DNA of 64,000 bases from Parus major. Lineage: Eukaryota > Chordata > Aves > Passeriformes > Paridae. Location of the stretch: positions 13,511,327-13,575,326 of the forward strand of contig NC_031769.1 in assembly GCF_001522545.3 (NCBI RefSeq), written 5' to 3'. Shown piece after piece: positions 1 to 14,400 of the stretch (positions are counted from its first letter, which is position 1; each line of letters begins with the position of its first letter). The notes below the pieces were generated by a model. That model saw only the letters and a program-made list of their open reading frames with translations. It was not told the origin of the DNA and made no database searches. A program made the position numbers and the translations under genes.

Positions 1-3000
1 TGTTGGCCAGTTTACAAATGAGAAATATGCCCCTGCTATATAAAGTTTTGGCCATATAGTGGGAACATAAACAAATGGCATCAGCCTTAGGTGATAATTT
101 CTACTGTATAAATAATATTATGATAAATTCACATGGTGTGTTATCTATAATGAATAATTCAGCCAGTTGCAGCTATAATGAGGAATGTAGTGGAAACTCA
201 GTGACTGAACATGTATTTTGTGGTGTCTATTACACCACCTTAGGCAAAATTTTACCAATCAGGTTTTATTCCTCAGGGCATTCTTTCATATCTTGGAATC
301 TTTAGTATTTATTTATATGGGGAAGGTGGAAATGGAATTGGTTGATTTTTTTTTCCCAATGAATATTACTCTGCTTCATTTACTTTGACAGAGCAGTATT
401 GTGAAGAATGATACACTTGAAATACTAAACATTTTGCTGGATGCCTGTTCTTGCACTCCCTCTCTGTGCTGAACTAATTCACTTTGATGTCCGTATGATT
501 TTTGCATACAAAATAATTACAGGATCAGGGCCTAAGTTTTTGGCAATTTGTTATACCAATAACAGAAAAACCATACTAAGATAATTGACCTTGACTTCTC
601 ACACATGCATGCCTCCTTATCTTACCATGTAGAACATCCAAGATGGTTAAATCTCTTCCCTCACAATAGCACCCAGAAGAACTGGTACTTGAGTGGCTGC
701 TGGAAGCAAAGTGATTGCAGCACCAAATGTGAATTGTGAGTCTGTTGATAACATGCAACCCATGATAAGAAAGGCACGCTTGTCTTATTAATTATTTATA
801 TTTGGAATGCACTTATAATATTCTAACAGAGACACAGTTTGCAGGGAGATATAACTGGGAATCAGTTGGGCTGATAAATGACATACCAAAATGAATTTTA
901 ATTAGATTAGAAAAACATTCCAAAGAACTCATTGTATAAGATATGAAAATGAGTAAACACAGACCATCTCACCTATTTTTATTCACAATAGTAGGTTGAT
1001 AATGGAGGCTTAAGCAACTCTTAGTGTCTGTGTAATAGGCTGATTTTTCTGCACAGAGGTAAGTCTAATAATCCCTGTCTCTGAAGGTGGGTCTTTGCCA
1101 CCATTCCCTTGATAAATTTTAATACAACTTAGAATCCTGATTTATGTTGGGACTGTCCAATTGTTCTGGGGAAAAAAAAAAGAAAGTTCTATGCTGAAAA
1201 TAAAGGACAACAAATAAGTGAAAGTTGATTTTTTTTTTTTTTGCCAGTACCATGGAAAGGTTGCAAAGTTCAATCTTTTTCATAATATTCCACACAGTAT
1301 AGGAAACCTGCGCTGGCTTCAGTGTCAATCACTGTTTAGAAATGTCACTAATAATTTGTACTCTGGAAGTGCTCAATGTGTGAACCCCTGGCTCTAATTG
1401 GATCCACTAATTTCACTAAATCTCGTCCTGTCAGCAGCTCAGCAGTAGGTAGGATATTGAAGCTCTAATGAATCCAGTAATAACTTTAAATTGCCAACCT
1501 GGATTATTTAAAATTTTTATGATGTTGAAAATAGTTTTGCTTTCCTGAGGAAAAAAAAATAATCTCTAATTAGTTCTTAAATAACTGTGCAAAATTACTG
1601 ACCATGCAAGTGAGACATAGGCATTATAGGTGTGCATGTGTCAGTGTATCTGAGTTTCCTCAGTAGAGAAAATTAGAAAAAGAAAATTAGGAGACAATGA
1701 TGTCTAGATAAGTTGGATCAGAAAAAATATGATTTCATGCTTTGGTCTAGCAGGCATAGAACTAATTATGGAAGTAAGTAACCATTTTTTCTGAGAATCA
1801 GGGGTGACAAATCCTATATTGTTTCAGTAGCTGCTTTGGTGAGATAGAGACAGTGCTGCTTTTTCAACTTCTTAGTTTCTTACCCTGGTTGTCTAATGAA
1901 AAGTGATGAGATGTGCTAACAGAGATGCTTGTCTGTGTCCATCTGTCTGTCTACTCCTGTCTTCACCCAGGAATTTTAGAAGTTGTGATAAAAGTTTAGC
2001 AAATTTGACAAAGGATTAAATGTCTCAGAGATATCAAATGTTTTCAAATTTGATGTTTACCAATGCAGAAAGGTCCTATTCAGAAGAGAGAGTTCAGTCC
2101 AGATCAGCCTGTTCAGGGCTGTGCTGTAGCAGTGAGAGATCTGTCTGTCTGGGCTTCTGGCCACAGAGGTGGTGACAGCGAGTGAGGATGAGGATGAAGC
2201 CCTGCACTATCAATCCCTCCATCCCCTGCCCACTTGCAAGGTCTGGCAAAGGCTCCTTAGGGATAAAAATAAATGTCTCAGGCTGTCATAGTGGGCAATT
2301 CCCACTCTGTGAGGCAAGAGAGCAGCATCATGGGGACCAGAGAGGATGAGGAAAGCTTCTGGAAGCATCAGAGAGCTCAGTAGCTGCAGAGACATTAGTT
2401 AATGCAGTTAATGAAGGAACATGACATGGAGACACCACATACTAGTGGCTTGAGCTCACATTTGTGGGGAGGATTTGGGGATGTGAGATTAGGAAGAAAT
2501 GTAGAGATATAGGTAATACTGGTGAACACAGGATACAAATCCAACAGCAGAAAGCCTTCACTAGTTGTGCAACACATGGAATGCTTGGGTTTAGTTCGCT
2601 TTTTTTAGATATGACTCATTTCTTCCTTGAGATTTCTGTGCTGAAATTGTACTGCCTTAAGATATAATGCAGCAGGAACTATTCACTGAGATGCAGTATG
2701 AATACTTGCAAGAGCACCTGAGAGGATGTTCTTGTGAATACCTCTCTAGGCTAAAGCAAAAGGTGTTTTTCACAAATAAGACACAAATTTTTATTATCCA
2801 ACTACATAAGTGCATACTGTGTATCATAAAGCTGAAAAAGGCTTACAGAACCCATAATTACAATAACATTATAGCTTCCTTGTCCTCAGAAATGAACATA
2901 TATATCCAAAATATGTGTGCTCTGTTTGAAGACATGAGCCTCATCTATTTCTGCCCCTGCTATTACACAGTCACAGTAAAGCCAATGACCTAGAACTAAG

Positions 3001-4033
3001 AACAACTTTTAAAGCTTTGAATTTATCCTTTGGTGAATTATGGACCTTATTTTTTATTACATATGAAGCAGTCATTTGAATAATCACTCTAAGCATTTTT
3101 CCATCCCGCCCTTTATTTGTGCTGTTAAAAATAATAGAAATAATTGTAAAGTAATAGCAAATCCTTCATTGTATTTATAATTTCAGTTTTTCTAGTTCAA
3201 AATTTTCAGGTTTAAGATATCTTCATGAAAATTACATTTTTTCTTGATGATTAAGACTTGAGTTTCTGATATCCTTATGCGACATTCTTTTTCTTTAATC
3301 CAGCCCCAGCTCTACAATCACTTGCAACTTTCAGTATTTGTATTTCAGTATTTAAATAATTGTTCAGTATTCAGAATTATTCAGAACAAATATTTCAGCA
3401 TTTGTTCTCCCTCCTGATTTTTTTTTTTTTGCAATATTTAGAGGCTAGTAGACTTCATTTTCTTATGGTCTCAAATAACTGGAATTTGGTCACCTCAGGC
3501 CACATAGAAGAACTGCTTGTGAGAATTTAAAAAAAATAAAGAGATTGGCATATATTTCCTAGCACTGGAAAAGCAGAAGAAGGTTCTTATGTGTGCTTGA
3601 CTGACTGAACTCTCCTGAACTGATTGTTCAATACATCTGTGATTGAGCTGTACTGCTAGCAGCATGCTATGACACTGAGAGTCTAGGACAGAATCTTTCA
3701 AATTATTGTTTCATGCCAAAAACATGAATGTTGGCCAGATATTGCATTTCACTATGCCATAAATTACCCAAATTTTAATGCACCTTCATTCAGTCTCTTA
3801 ATTCCTTCAGCTTGTTTTCTCTCAGTTCCCTTTGATTTGCCCACATCCTCCTGATGCTGAAGTATCCAAAAGAGAGGAGAGGAAAGCGATTGCAGAAGCA
3901 AGATAAACTTGGAATGTAGGAAGCTGCGGTTGAATTATTTTATGTGTAAGCTGAGTTGGAAACTGCAAGCACAGTACAGAAACAATATATTCAGATTTTG
4001 CCTTGCAAGAAAAGGAAGAGACTCATATGAAAA
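1..4033. other. AT-rich stretch without a recognisable gene
   Basis: All open frames here are short (108 codons or fewer) with low-complexity or Cys/Tyr-rich translations that look like chance. It contains a T14 run at 1229-1242 and a somewhat GC-richer patch at about 2090-2390 carrying GAGGATGAGGATGA. No repeat family was recognised in that patch. I see no splice-framed exon. Confidence 0.6.
3330..3405. repeat. Degenerate TTCAGTATTT-type direct repeats
   Basis: The words TTTCAGTATTT, TTCAGTATTTAAA, TTCAGTATTCAG, TTCAGAACA and TTTCAGCATTT follow one another within about 75 bases. This looks like local slippage or duplication of a short AT-rich unit that has since diverged. No functional meaning is evident. 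Confidence 0.5.
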
Positions 4034-4219
4034 ATGACCACAAAAGGAAATGGGCAGCTGAAGAACAGGAGCCACCTGCCTCCTTTGAAACTAAGTAGCT
4101 GGTGTATGCATGTTTTCCTTGGATTCATTTCAGTCCAGCTTTCTAAACTTCTGCTTTTCTTACTCTTGGCTCCTTCCATTGTGGGATTTCCCCAAAGATC
4201 TGTTATTATTTTGCTTCAG
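4034..4219 (+). other. Weak candidate first coding exon (hydrophobic, consensus donor)
   Basis: An ATG in A-rich context opens a frame of 62 codons that ends in a hydrophobic stretch (LSKLLLFLLLAPSIVG) and runs into CAG|GTAAGT, a textbook splice donor, at 4220. An acceptor-like TTTCATTTCAG lies inside the stretch near 4133, so a shorter internal exon beginning there is another reading. The peptide is not recognised. A hydrophobic frame and one good donor can arise by chance in T-rich DNA, so this is offered only as something to test. Confidence 0.13.
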
Positions 4220-7200
4220 GTAAGTTGGTTTTTTATGCTGCTGCATCAGCCAGAGCTGCACTTCTGAGAACAAATGTTGTATAAATTATGAAGAGTGGAA
4301 AAGAGAAGTCCATTAGCAACACTTAGATTGTAAGTGTCTGATAACTGTTTTAATAACTGTACATTTGTCTTAAGGATCAGAGACTCCAAAGGCAAGAGTG
4401 TGGATTTGCAGCTTGTTTTCATTGCTTCATGTATCTGTAGGTGGAGGAGAAAAAATCAACATAGATAACACCAAATGGAAAGAGTGACTGGAAAGCTAAC
4501 CTCCTAAGCTCCTTTGAGATGTTTTATCCAGCTAGTAAACTCTTGCTAGAGATATGCAGTAAATGCTAAAGAAGTGGTGTTACTTAATTAGATAATATTT
4601 GCAATGTAAATGTTGATAAATTAGTTAATGGGCTGTATTCCTTCCTTGCATAGTGCTGCTGAAAGTGACAGTCCTTGGAGGAAAGGAGAAGTTGCAGCAT
4701 AAGATGCCTGCAGCTTCCTTTGTGCCTTCACTGGAGACACTGAGGACAGCCAACATGAGTGGCTGAGGCAAGAACAAAGAAGAGCCTTTTCTGGTGGTGT
4801 GCTCTGCTGTCAGTCTTCCCACTGACTTACCTTAGTAGGAATTTCCAGGGAAATTGTCAGAAAGCTTCCTCAAGGTGTCCACCAGGTGTATGCACATATC
4901 TACCTATCTTCTTACTGACAGTCTGTCCTGTCAGGATGTGGGAAGAGAAAAAAAATAAAAAAAAGTCAAGGGTTGGATGATGTGAATTTACAATAGGGTT
5001 CTTCAAACCAGAGGTGCCTGAACACAAATGCTCTCCCAGCCATGCTCAGGGTCTTGGCTGGGAATCTTGTTAGATGGGGAGCTTGCTAAAAGCAAGATCC
5101 TCTTACAGTCATGGCAGAAAAGCAAACCAAAACAGCAGCTAGGACTATATGAATGATGACTGCTGTATCTGTATTCTGAATGGCTGTCTGTGTTTGGAGA
5201 TCATAAAAATGTCAGAACTGTTTTCTTCTGCTGCACTTTAGCAAAAGTTCATTTTAGTGGAATGTACTTTTACAGGTGCTTCACCAAAATGGAACTGTTA
5301 AAACAGAAAAGCTTAGCCAACACTACAGAAGAGAAATGTTTGGGAAATATTGACTGGAGCATTCATTACTAATTTTTTTAGGGCCAGATTTTCAGCATTA
5401 AGTTCTCCTCTTGCATATAAAATTTCCTGCCTGTAAATAATTACAAACACATCTTTCTTATAAGCAGTCACAGTGTTTTAGCTCAAGTTTTAGAAATAGT
5501 AATATTTACAGCCCTAAAAAAAAGGTCAAGGCCAAAAGGACTTTTACTATACTTTCAGGTCTACATTGTTTTTTTGCAAAAGGTCAAACCAGCACATTTT
5601 CTTGTCCCATTTTAGCAATGAAAATTCTCACTATTGTCACTTACCTACTCTTTGGCAAAGATTAATCCAAGGCTTTTCAGTGTCCCTTATGAGCACAGGA
5701 GCAACAGCTGCTCTGTCCTTGCTATGGATACATCCTTCTTATGGAGTGATGCTTGTCCACCACTTCTGAATACATCCCATGCCACCATTTGTGTGCACAT
5801 CATTTGTGCCTGGCAGCAGAGTACACAAGCATGGCAGAAAGAGCTGTTTTGAATATCTGATTGCTCAGTAGAGCTCTTTGACTGGGGAAACAGTAACAAC
5901 CTTTTGCACTGAGTTCAGAGTCCTTGGCAGAGGCACCTTTAGCAAGTGCATGAATGAGTTCACTATACTGAGCACAGAACTGAGTGCCTTTACTCTGCTC
6001 ATTACTCTTTAGTGATGGTGGCTGCATTTCTCCTACAGGTTAGCCCTAAAGCTGAAGGAGTAGCTCTTCTGCCACCCAAACAATTGCAAAGTCCAAGGCT
6101 CTTCTCTCAGGGTGGCTTGCCATGGGTGCAAGGCAGTGCCACAGGAAGGACTAAGATGTTCTTGCCTTGCTGCTTTGGCCAGGGAGTTTCTCTGCCCTCC
6201 TGTCAGCTGATTTTACCCACAGAGAGCGAGCAGTCCTCTGCCTCTGCAGCATTCTCCTGCCATTTCACTCAAGTTCTGAAAAACCCCAAAGTGGCTGCTG
6301 AGTTTTAATTTGAGTGTTCACAGGTAGCTGGCAATTAGCATTAACCTGCCTACCCCTGCCTGTACAAAAACAATGAGGACCAGAATTCCTTCTGCTTGAT
6401 GATGATGATTGCTAAGAAACCCTGGCTAAAATGTGTCTGAGCTGTTCCCTCCTTCTCCCTCACCTGCTGGCTCTATAATCATCTGCCCTTTCCACTCAGG
6501 CTGCAAAGTAGCAGTTAGCTGAAGAGCAGAGGTTGAAAAATGCCAGCCACTTTCATAACCATATGGCAACTCCATTAATTGGGTGGCTGAGAAGGGCTGT
6601 GATGTTACCACATGTCTGTAATTTTTCTGTTTTAATGTGGACAACCTCAGGTACAATTTTAGCTTAAGCCAAAGGCAGGTTTGAGTGTTTCATCTGTCTC
6701 AGGTCATATCGTGCAGTAGAAAAACATAGATGCATTCCTACCTGTAAAACAGTTTTGTGAGTCCCTGCAGAAAGGAAACAAGACTGATCTAAGAAATGAT
6801 TCTGATGTCCTAGTGGTAGAAGGTACAACCACAAAAGTTTTCTTTTTTACTGTATGTTTAATTTTAAGTAATATACAGTATAGTAAATTTGTAAGAAAAA
6901 CAATGCATAAAATGAAGCCTGAAACAAAAGGTGTCCTCTGCCTCACTCTCACCTGAAATTACTCCACTCCTGCTCCTTCTCTCTTGCTGATACTAACACC
7001 TGTATGGTGGCAAGGTGAGATCAACTCACTGTATCAAGAGACAGGTAACCCTTCAAAAAAATTAGGTTTTGGGACAGGTACATGCTTGTGCAGAATGATG
7101 CATGGGTCAGGCAGGAATACCTGGGACAAAGAACAAGCACCATGCCCTGGCCTCTCACGCTGAACATGAGGAGCTGGTGATGCACATGAGGAGCAGGGAG

Positions 7201-8424
7201 TGTGCTGAGAGGCACAGTGTTCTTCAATATATTTTCTGTTCAGTGACCTCGTAGTCATGAATTAATTACCCTGTAAATGATGCTTTTCAGAAGAGGACAT
7301 TTTTCCTTCTGTGGGCATTCAAAGATAGAAATTTATATCATTACTGTTTTTAAACCATTCACTCTACTTGTGACTAGGGGAAGAAAGAGTGCTTGTCTAT
7401 CCCTCAGCCTGAACCAGACACTTGAGATTTTGGCAGTCAGTGGTTGGATGAAAACACAAAGAGATATATGTAGATATTCTCATGTAGATATTCTCACACT
7501 GATCTGTGCAGCATACGTGGTTTGAGAGGGTTCAGGGAAGAAAAAGTTTCACAATTCTTTCTGGTTAAACATGACTAACAATGAGGTAATGGTGGCTCAG
7601 AAACATGTTGTAGTTAAGGTTGCACTCCAGAGACTGTGGTTAGCTTCCCAGGCTCTGCAATTGGGCCAAGAAAAGTAATTACAGCGATTAATAATAATGT
7701 TTGATTTGCCAGTCACATAGTCCATTCCTCAGAGCTGGTTGGTCTGCAGGAGGGGGAGGTAAACTGTAGGAAGAAATTTGGAGCAACAAAGTACAGTTCT
7801 TGCAGTGTATAACCAAACGCTGCTGGAGCCACCTCAGTCTGGTGTCAGCAACTTTCACCCAGCTGCACAGTGCAGCCGTGGGTTTGTGCTGTGGCAGGGG
7901 TGAAGCAGTGTCTGTGTGATGCTGGGATGGATGTGTGTGGTGCAGAACGGGATAACTCACACTGTGCCCCACGGCTGAGCGCTGAGCCCAACAGAGGAGG
8001 CTGCTCTGTGTAACTGAACACCAGGCACAGTGGTGATGCTGTGCTCTGGAGAAAGGCTGTGCTGCTTTGCAGGGCTGCACTCTACAGCCAGGATAACATT
8101 TTGTATTTCTGAGGATGAACAGCTATGGGAACCACATCTTTCTGCTGGGGATTTACTGGGAATGCAGCGGTAAACGGCAATGTGTAAGGAGAATTGAAAA
8201 GGGAGCCTTGTCTATAGCACTAATCACAAAACCTCAATAACATCCCATTGTGTGTTTCCTACCCCTGCCTTTCAGTGTGCCTGTGGGGAAGGTGGAGCAC
8301 ACAGGAGGAAGCAGGCAGGGGCTGCCGTGGCAGAGACAGCAGGGAAAAAAAGCAAAAGCCAATCCCTTGGCAAAGTTTGGCTTCATGATTACTGGAGTCC
8401 TTGGTGTCACCACAATGAAGAGGG
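4220..8424. other. No gene recognised
   Basis: AT-rich sequence broken by mildly GC-rich patches at about 6040-6300 and 7690-8090. The longest frame is 130 codons on the minus strand at 7688-8080; it is His/Ser/Gln-rich and shows no domain. A 14-base duplication, TGTAGATATTCTCA, occurs twice at about 7469-7496. No mobile element was identified. Confidence 0.55.
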
Positions 8425-8438
8425 GTTGCCATGGAAAC
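8425..8438. promoter_or_regulatory. X-box-like palindrome (RFX-type site)
   Basis: GTTGCCATGGAAAC differs at one position from the symmetric X-box GTTGCCATGGCAAC, which RFX-family transcription factors bind. With its flanks (GG...CC) the near-palindrome covers 16 bases. What is seen is the motif itself; the family knowledge is that RFX proteins bind such sites, often near ciliary or neuronal genes. No promoter or gene is visible beside it, so any role would be as a distal element. A 14-base near-match in 64 kb is uncommon but can arise by chance. Confidence 0.35.
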
Positions 8439-11400
8439 CATTGCAAAAGATTAAGCATATCAAGGAAACCTGATTGTGAGAGAATGGTTGGAAATAGAAG
8501 AATTAAATTAATGTAGAAATGATGTTTTTGTTTCATTTCACAAGTCATGCTAGAAACCTTTACATTCACAAACATCCAATTAAGAGAGAAGTTATAGTGA
8601 AATCTGCAAGCCTTATTTCAGAGAAGCATGATTGCTCTATAATTAAAGGAAAATAAATAGTGTTTTACTATCCAAAATGAAAATCCAGTGGTGCAGACTC
8701 TGTTTTTCTTCATTTTCCCACTGTAGGATCTGCCGAAATTTTTTGACATTTGAGGCAGACAGGCCGCAGTGACCCCCTGGGATATACTCACAGGTGCAGT
8801 GGCTTCCAGCCATAGAGGGGCCAAATGAATTTCAGATAGTTGTGAGAGGAAGGGAACACTTAACTCCTCATTCTCTTTTGTCACATGCTGGCCAGGCTCC
8901 TGCACCAGCTAAGCAGTGCTCATTTGCAAGTTATGAGAACAGAATGGCAAAGGTCAGTGTTTTATTCTGTCTGTGCTGGGCACTGCTTATGCCAGTCCTT
9001 GGCATAAAGGAAAATATGCTTCAAACTGTTTTATCGTGATGAAAAATTACTAGCACAGCTGGCTTAGGCAACTGGGAAGAAGGTAGGCATGGAGCTCATG
9101 ACCACTCCTCCCACTCCTGGTAATGCCCCAAGGACAAGCAGAGAGCTGGCATCTGGACTCTACAGAGGAAACTAAAGCCAAGTAGCAAGTTACAGCTTTC
9201 ATGCAGTACTAGAAAATAACTGAGTATCATGTATGGACAGGAGAATCCAACACACTGGCCCCTGCATTAGCACTTTGGTGTGTCACAGTCAGCAGGGGAT
9301 TCATCTCTTAAAATGGTATTTCTGGCCTAGTATAAAATGAATGACACTGGTTTCACCCTGCTGCTCTGAGAATGTTTCCAGGACAAGGGGAGATTATGTT
9401 TCAGTAGTGCAAACACTAAACTCTGTGTTAAGAAAACACAATGAAGTGTTTGGCAGTAACAGAAGACAACCCTAGGATGACAGAGTAAGTGTGTGCAGAG
9501 GCTCTTTCTTGGTTTGGAATAGATGTGTTGCACAGGCTGTGTCATTAAGGCTGTCTTGCTCAGCTCAGAGTCTCTGGAATAATGACGCTGGGACATCTGA
9601 AGAACATGGCTCCTCCATCTCCTCCTTGGAATGAGTAGAACCCATGCTGCTGAATCTGGCCACAGCCAAGGAGCTCAGGTTTGGTATAAAAGGTCTTCAT
9701 TCACTTTAAACACCTGTCCATTGACCAGTGTCCATCCAGTCTTACATAAATAGAGCTCCATTTTCCCAAGTGCTGCTTCAAAATGAAGATGTCAAGGGAG
9801 ATAATGAAATTATTAAGTGCTTCTCAACCAGGAAATACAGAGCTGCATATTTTTTTTATTGAACCTGTGTGATGACCAATGCCTTCCTTCTCTGTTTGCT
9901 TAAGGCATTGCCTGAAGTGACAGAAACTCACACCAGAGAAGACAAACACAGTTCTTCCTGATTAATTTTTATTACTGAACCCCAAAACTTTCATCCAGAC
10001 AGTGTCCTGCACTGCACTAACCCCAGTGTCTTCATGAAAAAAGGCCAAACTCACTTTCCCAAAGTGTTTATGGTATCAACACTGTACTAGAAAGTGGTGG
10101 GTGTTAAACTTCATGAGTGCATCACTGAATGATGGAAGAATGTTGGATGTTCCACAGCAGGTCCAAAGGTTGTGTGTTGAAGATGGCTTTGACACTGTAG
10201 CTGGACTCTTTACATTTACAACTCTCACATAAAAACTAGCCAATCTTTGTCTCAATTTTGCAAGATCGCAGACCTGACTACTGCCTGGTGCTTTTCCTAA
10301 GATATGTCTGAGAGCCCTTTGGAAACCTGAGTTGGTGCTCATGATTGTTTTAGATGCTGTGAATAGAAATGACCTGATACTGGGATGATGAATATAAAAT
10401 AAAATCCCAGATAAAGAAAATAAGTACACCAGCAGACACAAACAGCTGTACTGATTTCCTGTTTTCATCTGGCTTCAAGTCAAGCTGCTGAGATAGCTCT
10501 CTAAAGTCCTGCATGAATGGAGTTCTGCTCTGCTATGACTAAAAATTTTGCAGTGATATTAAAAGCCAGCTGAGATGTGTGCTCATATTTTGTTGCTGGG
10601 GGCAGCCAGAATGTGTGGAGCACTCATGGTCTTGTCTTCTGTGTTCAACAAGAGCAAACAAGATGTTTCAGGGTCTGGCATCCAATTCAGCTTTCCTCTC
10701 AGGCTTTCTCAGAAGGGGCTTGGCATTTAGGTTGTTGACTTGGTGGGTTTATGTGCTAGCACTGATCAGCAGCATGACATGTAGTGTTTGTCACTGCTGC
10801 ACACAGATCCTGAGTCTTGTACAGATCAGGGAAAAAAATACAATGAAATTAATCCATAGAAGTGTGTTTTCTTTTTTGTATTCTAGCAGACTAGGGATAT
10901 ATATGTAAAAGAAGAAAAAATACTTTTAATTCTTATAATTATTTGAGCCTATATCTCTATATGAATCTCTGTTAAGAATATACAGTGCAATAGTTTTTTC
11001 TTTCTTGTGCCTTTCCCACACTGTTGTGCTGTTCACTTTATTATTGCTGTCACAATCTGCTCTCTGTCCAATATGATTGCTATCCCCAAAGGTTTATTCT
11101 ACATAGCAAACATCCTGTAATAGTGACCTACTCTAATAACAGGAAATTTATTTTTAAACTGCATAATGCCTGCTCCATATTAATCTGCTTCTTTAAAACA
11201 AACAAACAAAAAAGTTTGACATGAAAATCTACTAATATTGCCCAAAGCCTGATTATTTTCCACAAAATTTAATATCTTCTGAAGTTCGGAGTCTTCACCA
11301 ATTTGAGATAGCAATGAGGCGTTTTTTCTTTCCTCTTCTGGTCAATAAATGCTAAATAATAAATATCAGGAAACAATCAAAGCAGTCAAACATCAAAGGT

Positions 11401-14400
11401 CAAAGCTCATCAATCACAATCTTTTCAGAAGCAACTTTATTTTCCTCATTTCAACCAGTAGCTGCAGAAAGAAGTTAACCCTTGGTGTACATAGACAATA
11501 GTCTAAAATACCTTGTGACTCTCATTGTACATTCCAGAATGGGTTAATTTTTATCCAATTGCATTCCTCTTCCCTTCTTCCCTACCTAGCTCACTTTTGC
11601 AATACCACTTTGGGGTCAATGGCACTGTTATTCAATGGGTGATAAGACATGAGTCCTGGTTTTTCTGTCACTAGGTGATTTTCATGGGAAGTAGGAAAAC
11701 CCATCCTGTCAGATCCTTCTTCAAAGGCCCAGTAAGTTTGCATTCACTACATCTCCTAGAATATCTAATGAATAAGTTTAACCCTTTTGGGTTTGCTAAC
11801 ACAAAGAACTAATACATCTTAGACCATATTTTAATACCCTTAAGCCTGAAGGGTCACATTATCAAATCTCTGCTCTATCAAAGTATTTTCAATTGCATCT
11901 TTTTTTTTTTTTCAATGCTTTTAAACATGACTTGATAGTGCTTCTTCCAGATGCATTTTATATTCTGCATTGCCTTCCTCAAGGATATTGTATGCAGCTC
12001 TATCTTAATGAAGTTGAGTTCTGTATCTACTACCAGGCTATTTTCTCCCAGATAAATCATCATGTCTGCTCCTGTCAATGCATCTAGTGTAACGCACGGA
12101 TGAGAACACCAGCTGATTTCCACTAGTCTGTCTCTCCTCCCTGTGTCTCACAGCACTCTGCACCACATAGCTAGCCCCTAGTGCTTCCCTCATCACTGCT
12201 CTGACACTGATCACCTTTATGCTTCATGGTTTTCCTTTTTATATGTTGAGTGGGGCCTCATGCACTCAGACCAGTTTGCAGGAAAGAAAACTTGTTCTGT
12301 GTATTAGGCTTAGAATTCAAACAGAAAATAAAATTTAGCAAAACTTCAACATAGTTATTCTTCCCAGTTTGGCCAAATCCTTCTTCAGGTAAATACTCAC
12401 AAAAGCTGTCACTGATTCTGACAGGAAATATGTGCTTAACACTTTACATAGGCATTTTCCCACGCCAGCATTTGACTTGGACAATATTTAACAAAAAGTC
12501 TAATGAATCCTGTCTTAATGCTAGATCTGAGAATGTCCTGTCTAATGCTAGAACTGAGATGGAGAGTAAAGCCTTTAGCTCTTGTAACTGTTGCCAAAAT
12601 ATCCTGGGAATGAGCAGGTTCCTACCAGTTATAGTTGATAAAATGTGTATGCTGTCCACTGTCCGATGGGCCACTGCATTCCTACTAAAGAGTTTTGAGT
12701 CATTAAAACAGTTACAAGAAGTATGGTTGGTTGTGCTTCCCAGTCTCTAGGTGTGTAGTGACTTTGACTCGAGTCTAATTAAACCTCTAAAAAGATGATA
12801 AATGTCCTTTCCAATTATTGGATGCATTTGCTTTTGAAATGCCAGTGAATTTATGGAGTCCCTGTTGGGGTGTGGGTATGGCTGGAGCTGCTTGGACTGC
12901 GTTATGATGAGCTGCAGCCTGTGGTCCATGTGGTCATGGTGACAGCTGGAAACCAAGTGCACAAAATCCTCCATGCTCCCATGGACATGAGGAGTATTGA
13001 CAGGAAAACTTGTCTTTGTATAATCTTCTGTCACTATTTTTCACTTTTCCTTCTTTCTGGATAGGCAGGATTAAAAATGTGCTAGAAAAAAGGGTGGGGA
13101 AAAAACCTCAGTGTGTTCCCTGAATGCATGGCCAATTTCTTTAGTGTGAAACACCTTCCTTTCTGCTTCTGTTTCACATTTTAGTAATTGTAATAAAAAT
13201 AATAAAAAATTATAGATAAAAGTGTATCAAAACATATTGGATTTTTTATCAATTTCAACATATACATTTTCCCATCCAAAAGGAGAACATCTGTATACAT
13301 GAGAACCCTGCAAATTACAAAAAATGACAAAAAATGCAAAATTTCACAGACCTCTTTAGGATTGGGAACTGTACAAGTTCTGCAATGTAGATTGCTGTAG
13401 CAATAACCTATTAATTTCCTTAGAATTATTTTCCATATAAGGAAACTCTCAGATATTCTGTTGTAAACAAAAAATTCTACCAGTTCAACACTTTTGCAAT
13501 AAAAAAGAGATGGGCTAACTTCTAGCAAAAGGCCTCCTCTCCTGTTGGAATGATCACAATATTTATGTAAAAGTAAAGATTGCACCTGTTATAATCACTT
13601 GTTTACACCCTTTTAAAGTAAAACAATATTTTCCCCCTCAGATCAAGTTCCACCATTCAAAATCTTTAAAAAGACAGCTGAATGCTGATGCAGTGGGGTG
13701 GAGCTTCCCCTTTCTGGCATAAAGTGCTTCTGCATTTTTATACTGAGCATAAAAGCTTGTAAAAAGTAATTTATGAACTTGGATAGGAATCTGTGTTTGA
13801 AATAAAAATGATGTGATTATGGACAATAATGAGGAAGCAGGTGGGATACTCTTGAGTTTCCACTGATAATATGCAATGGATGAGCAGAAAAGAAACTTGA
13901 AAAAGAACTTTCCTTTCTTGGCATTTGCACTGTCAGAACTACTTTGACCTTTAACTGGTACATCCAGTACCTTTGCCTAGGTGCAATAGTGCATGGGGTA
14001 TGTTTTGCTGACAAGGATGACCTAGTATTAAAAGTAACTATGTTTATAACTTTCTCTTGGCCCCTAGTTGGTCAAGTAAAAAATATCAAGAAAATAGATC
14101 AGAGAGAGAACTAAAGATTTTGAAGGAAAACAGTGCATTATATGAAAAACAACTTTTTTGAAATTAAGGCAACAGCAGCCAGTTGGGATGAAAGAGGGTT
14201 TTGGGTTGAAAGAGAGCTCTGGAAGTTGTCTGGCCCACCATTCCTTTCAAAGCAGGGACTGAAGTTCACTTGCAAAGCAAAATTTTGAAGAAAAGGCATT
14301 TTTCTGCAGTAAGCTGCTTGCCTTATCTTTTTTTCTGAGACACAAGGTGCACAAGGTGCGTATAAACCCCACCACGATGCCAGTCAATGCCCAGAATACC

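Noticed and set aside
5376..5396. GGGCCAGATTTTCAGC, a phrase seen in old amniote repeats
   Set aside because: Only 16 bases; nothing before or after supports an insertion.
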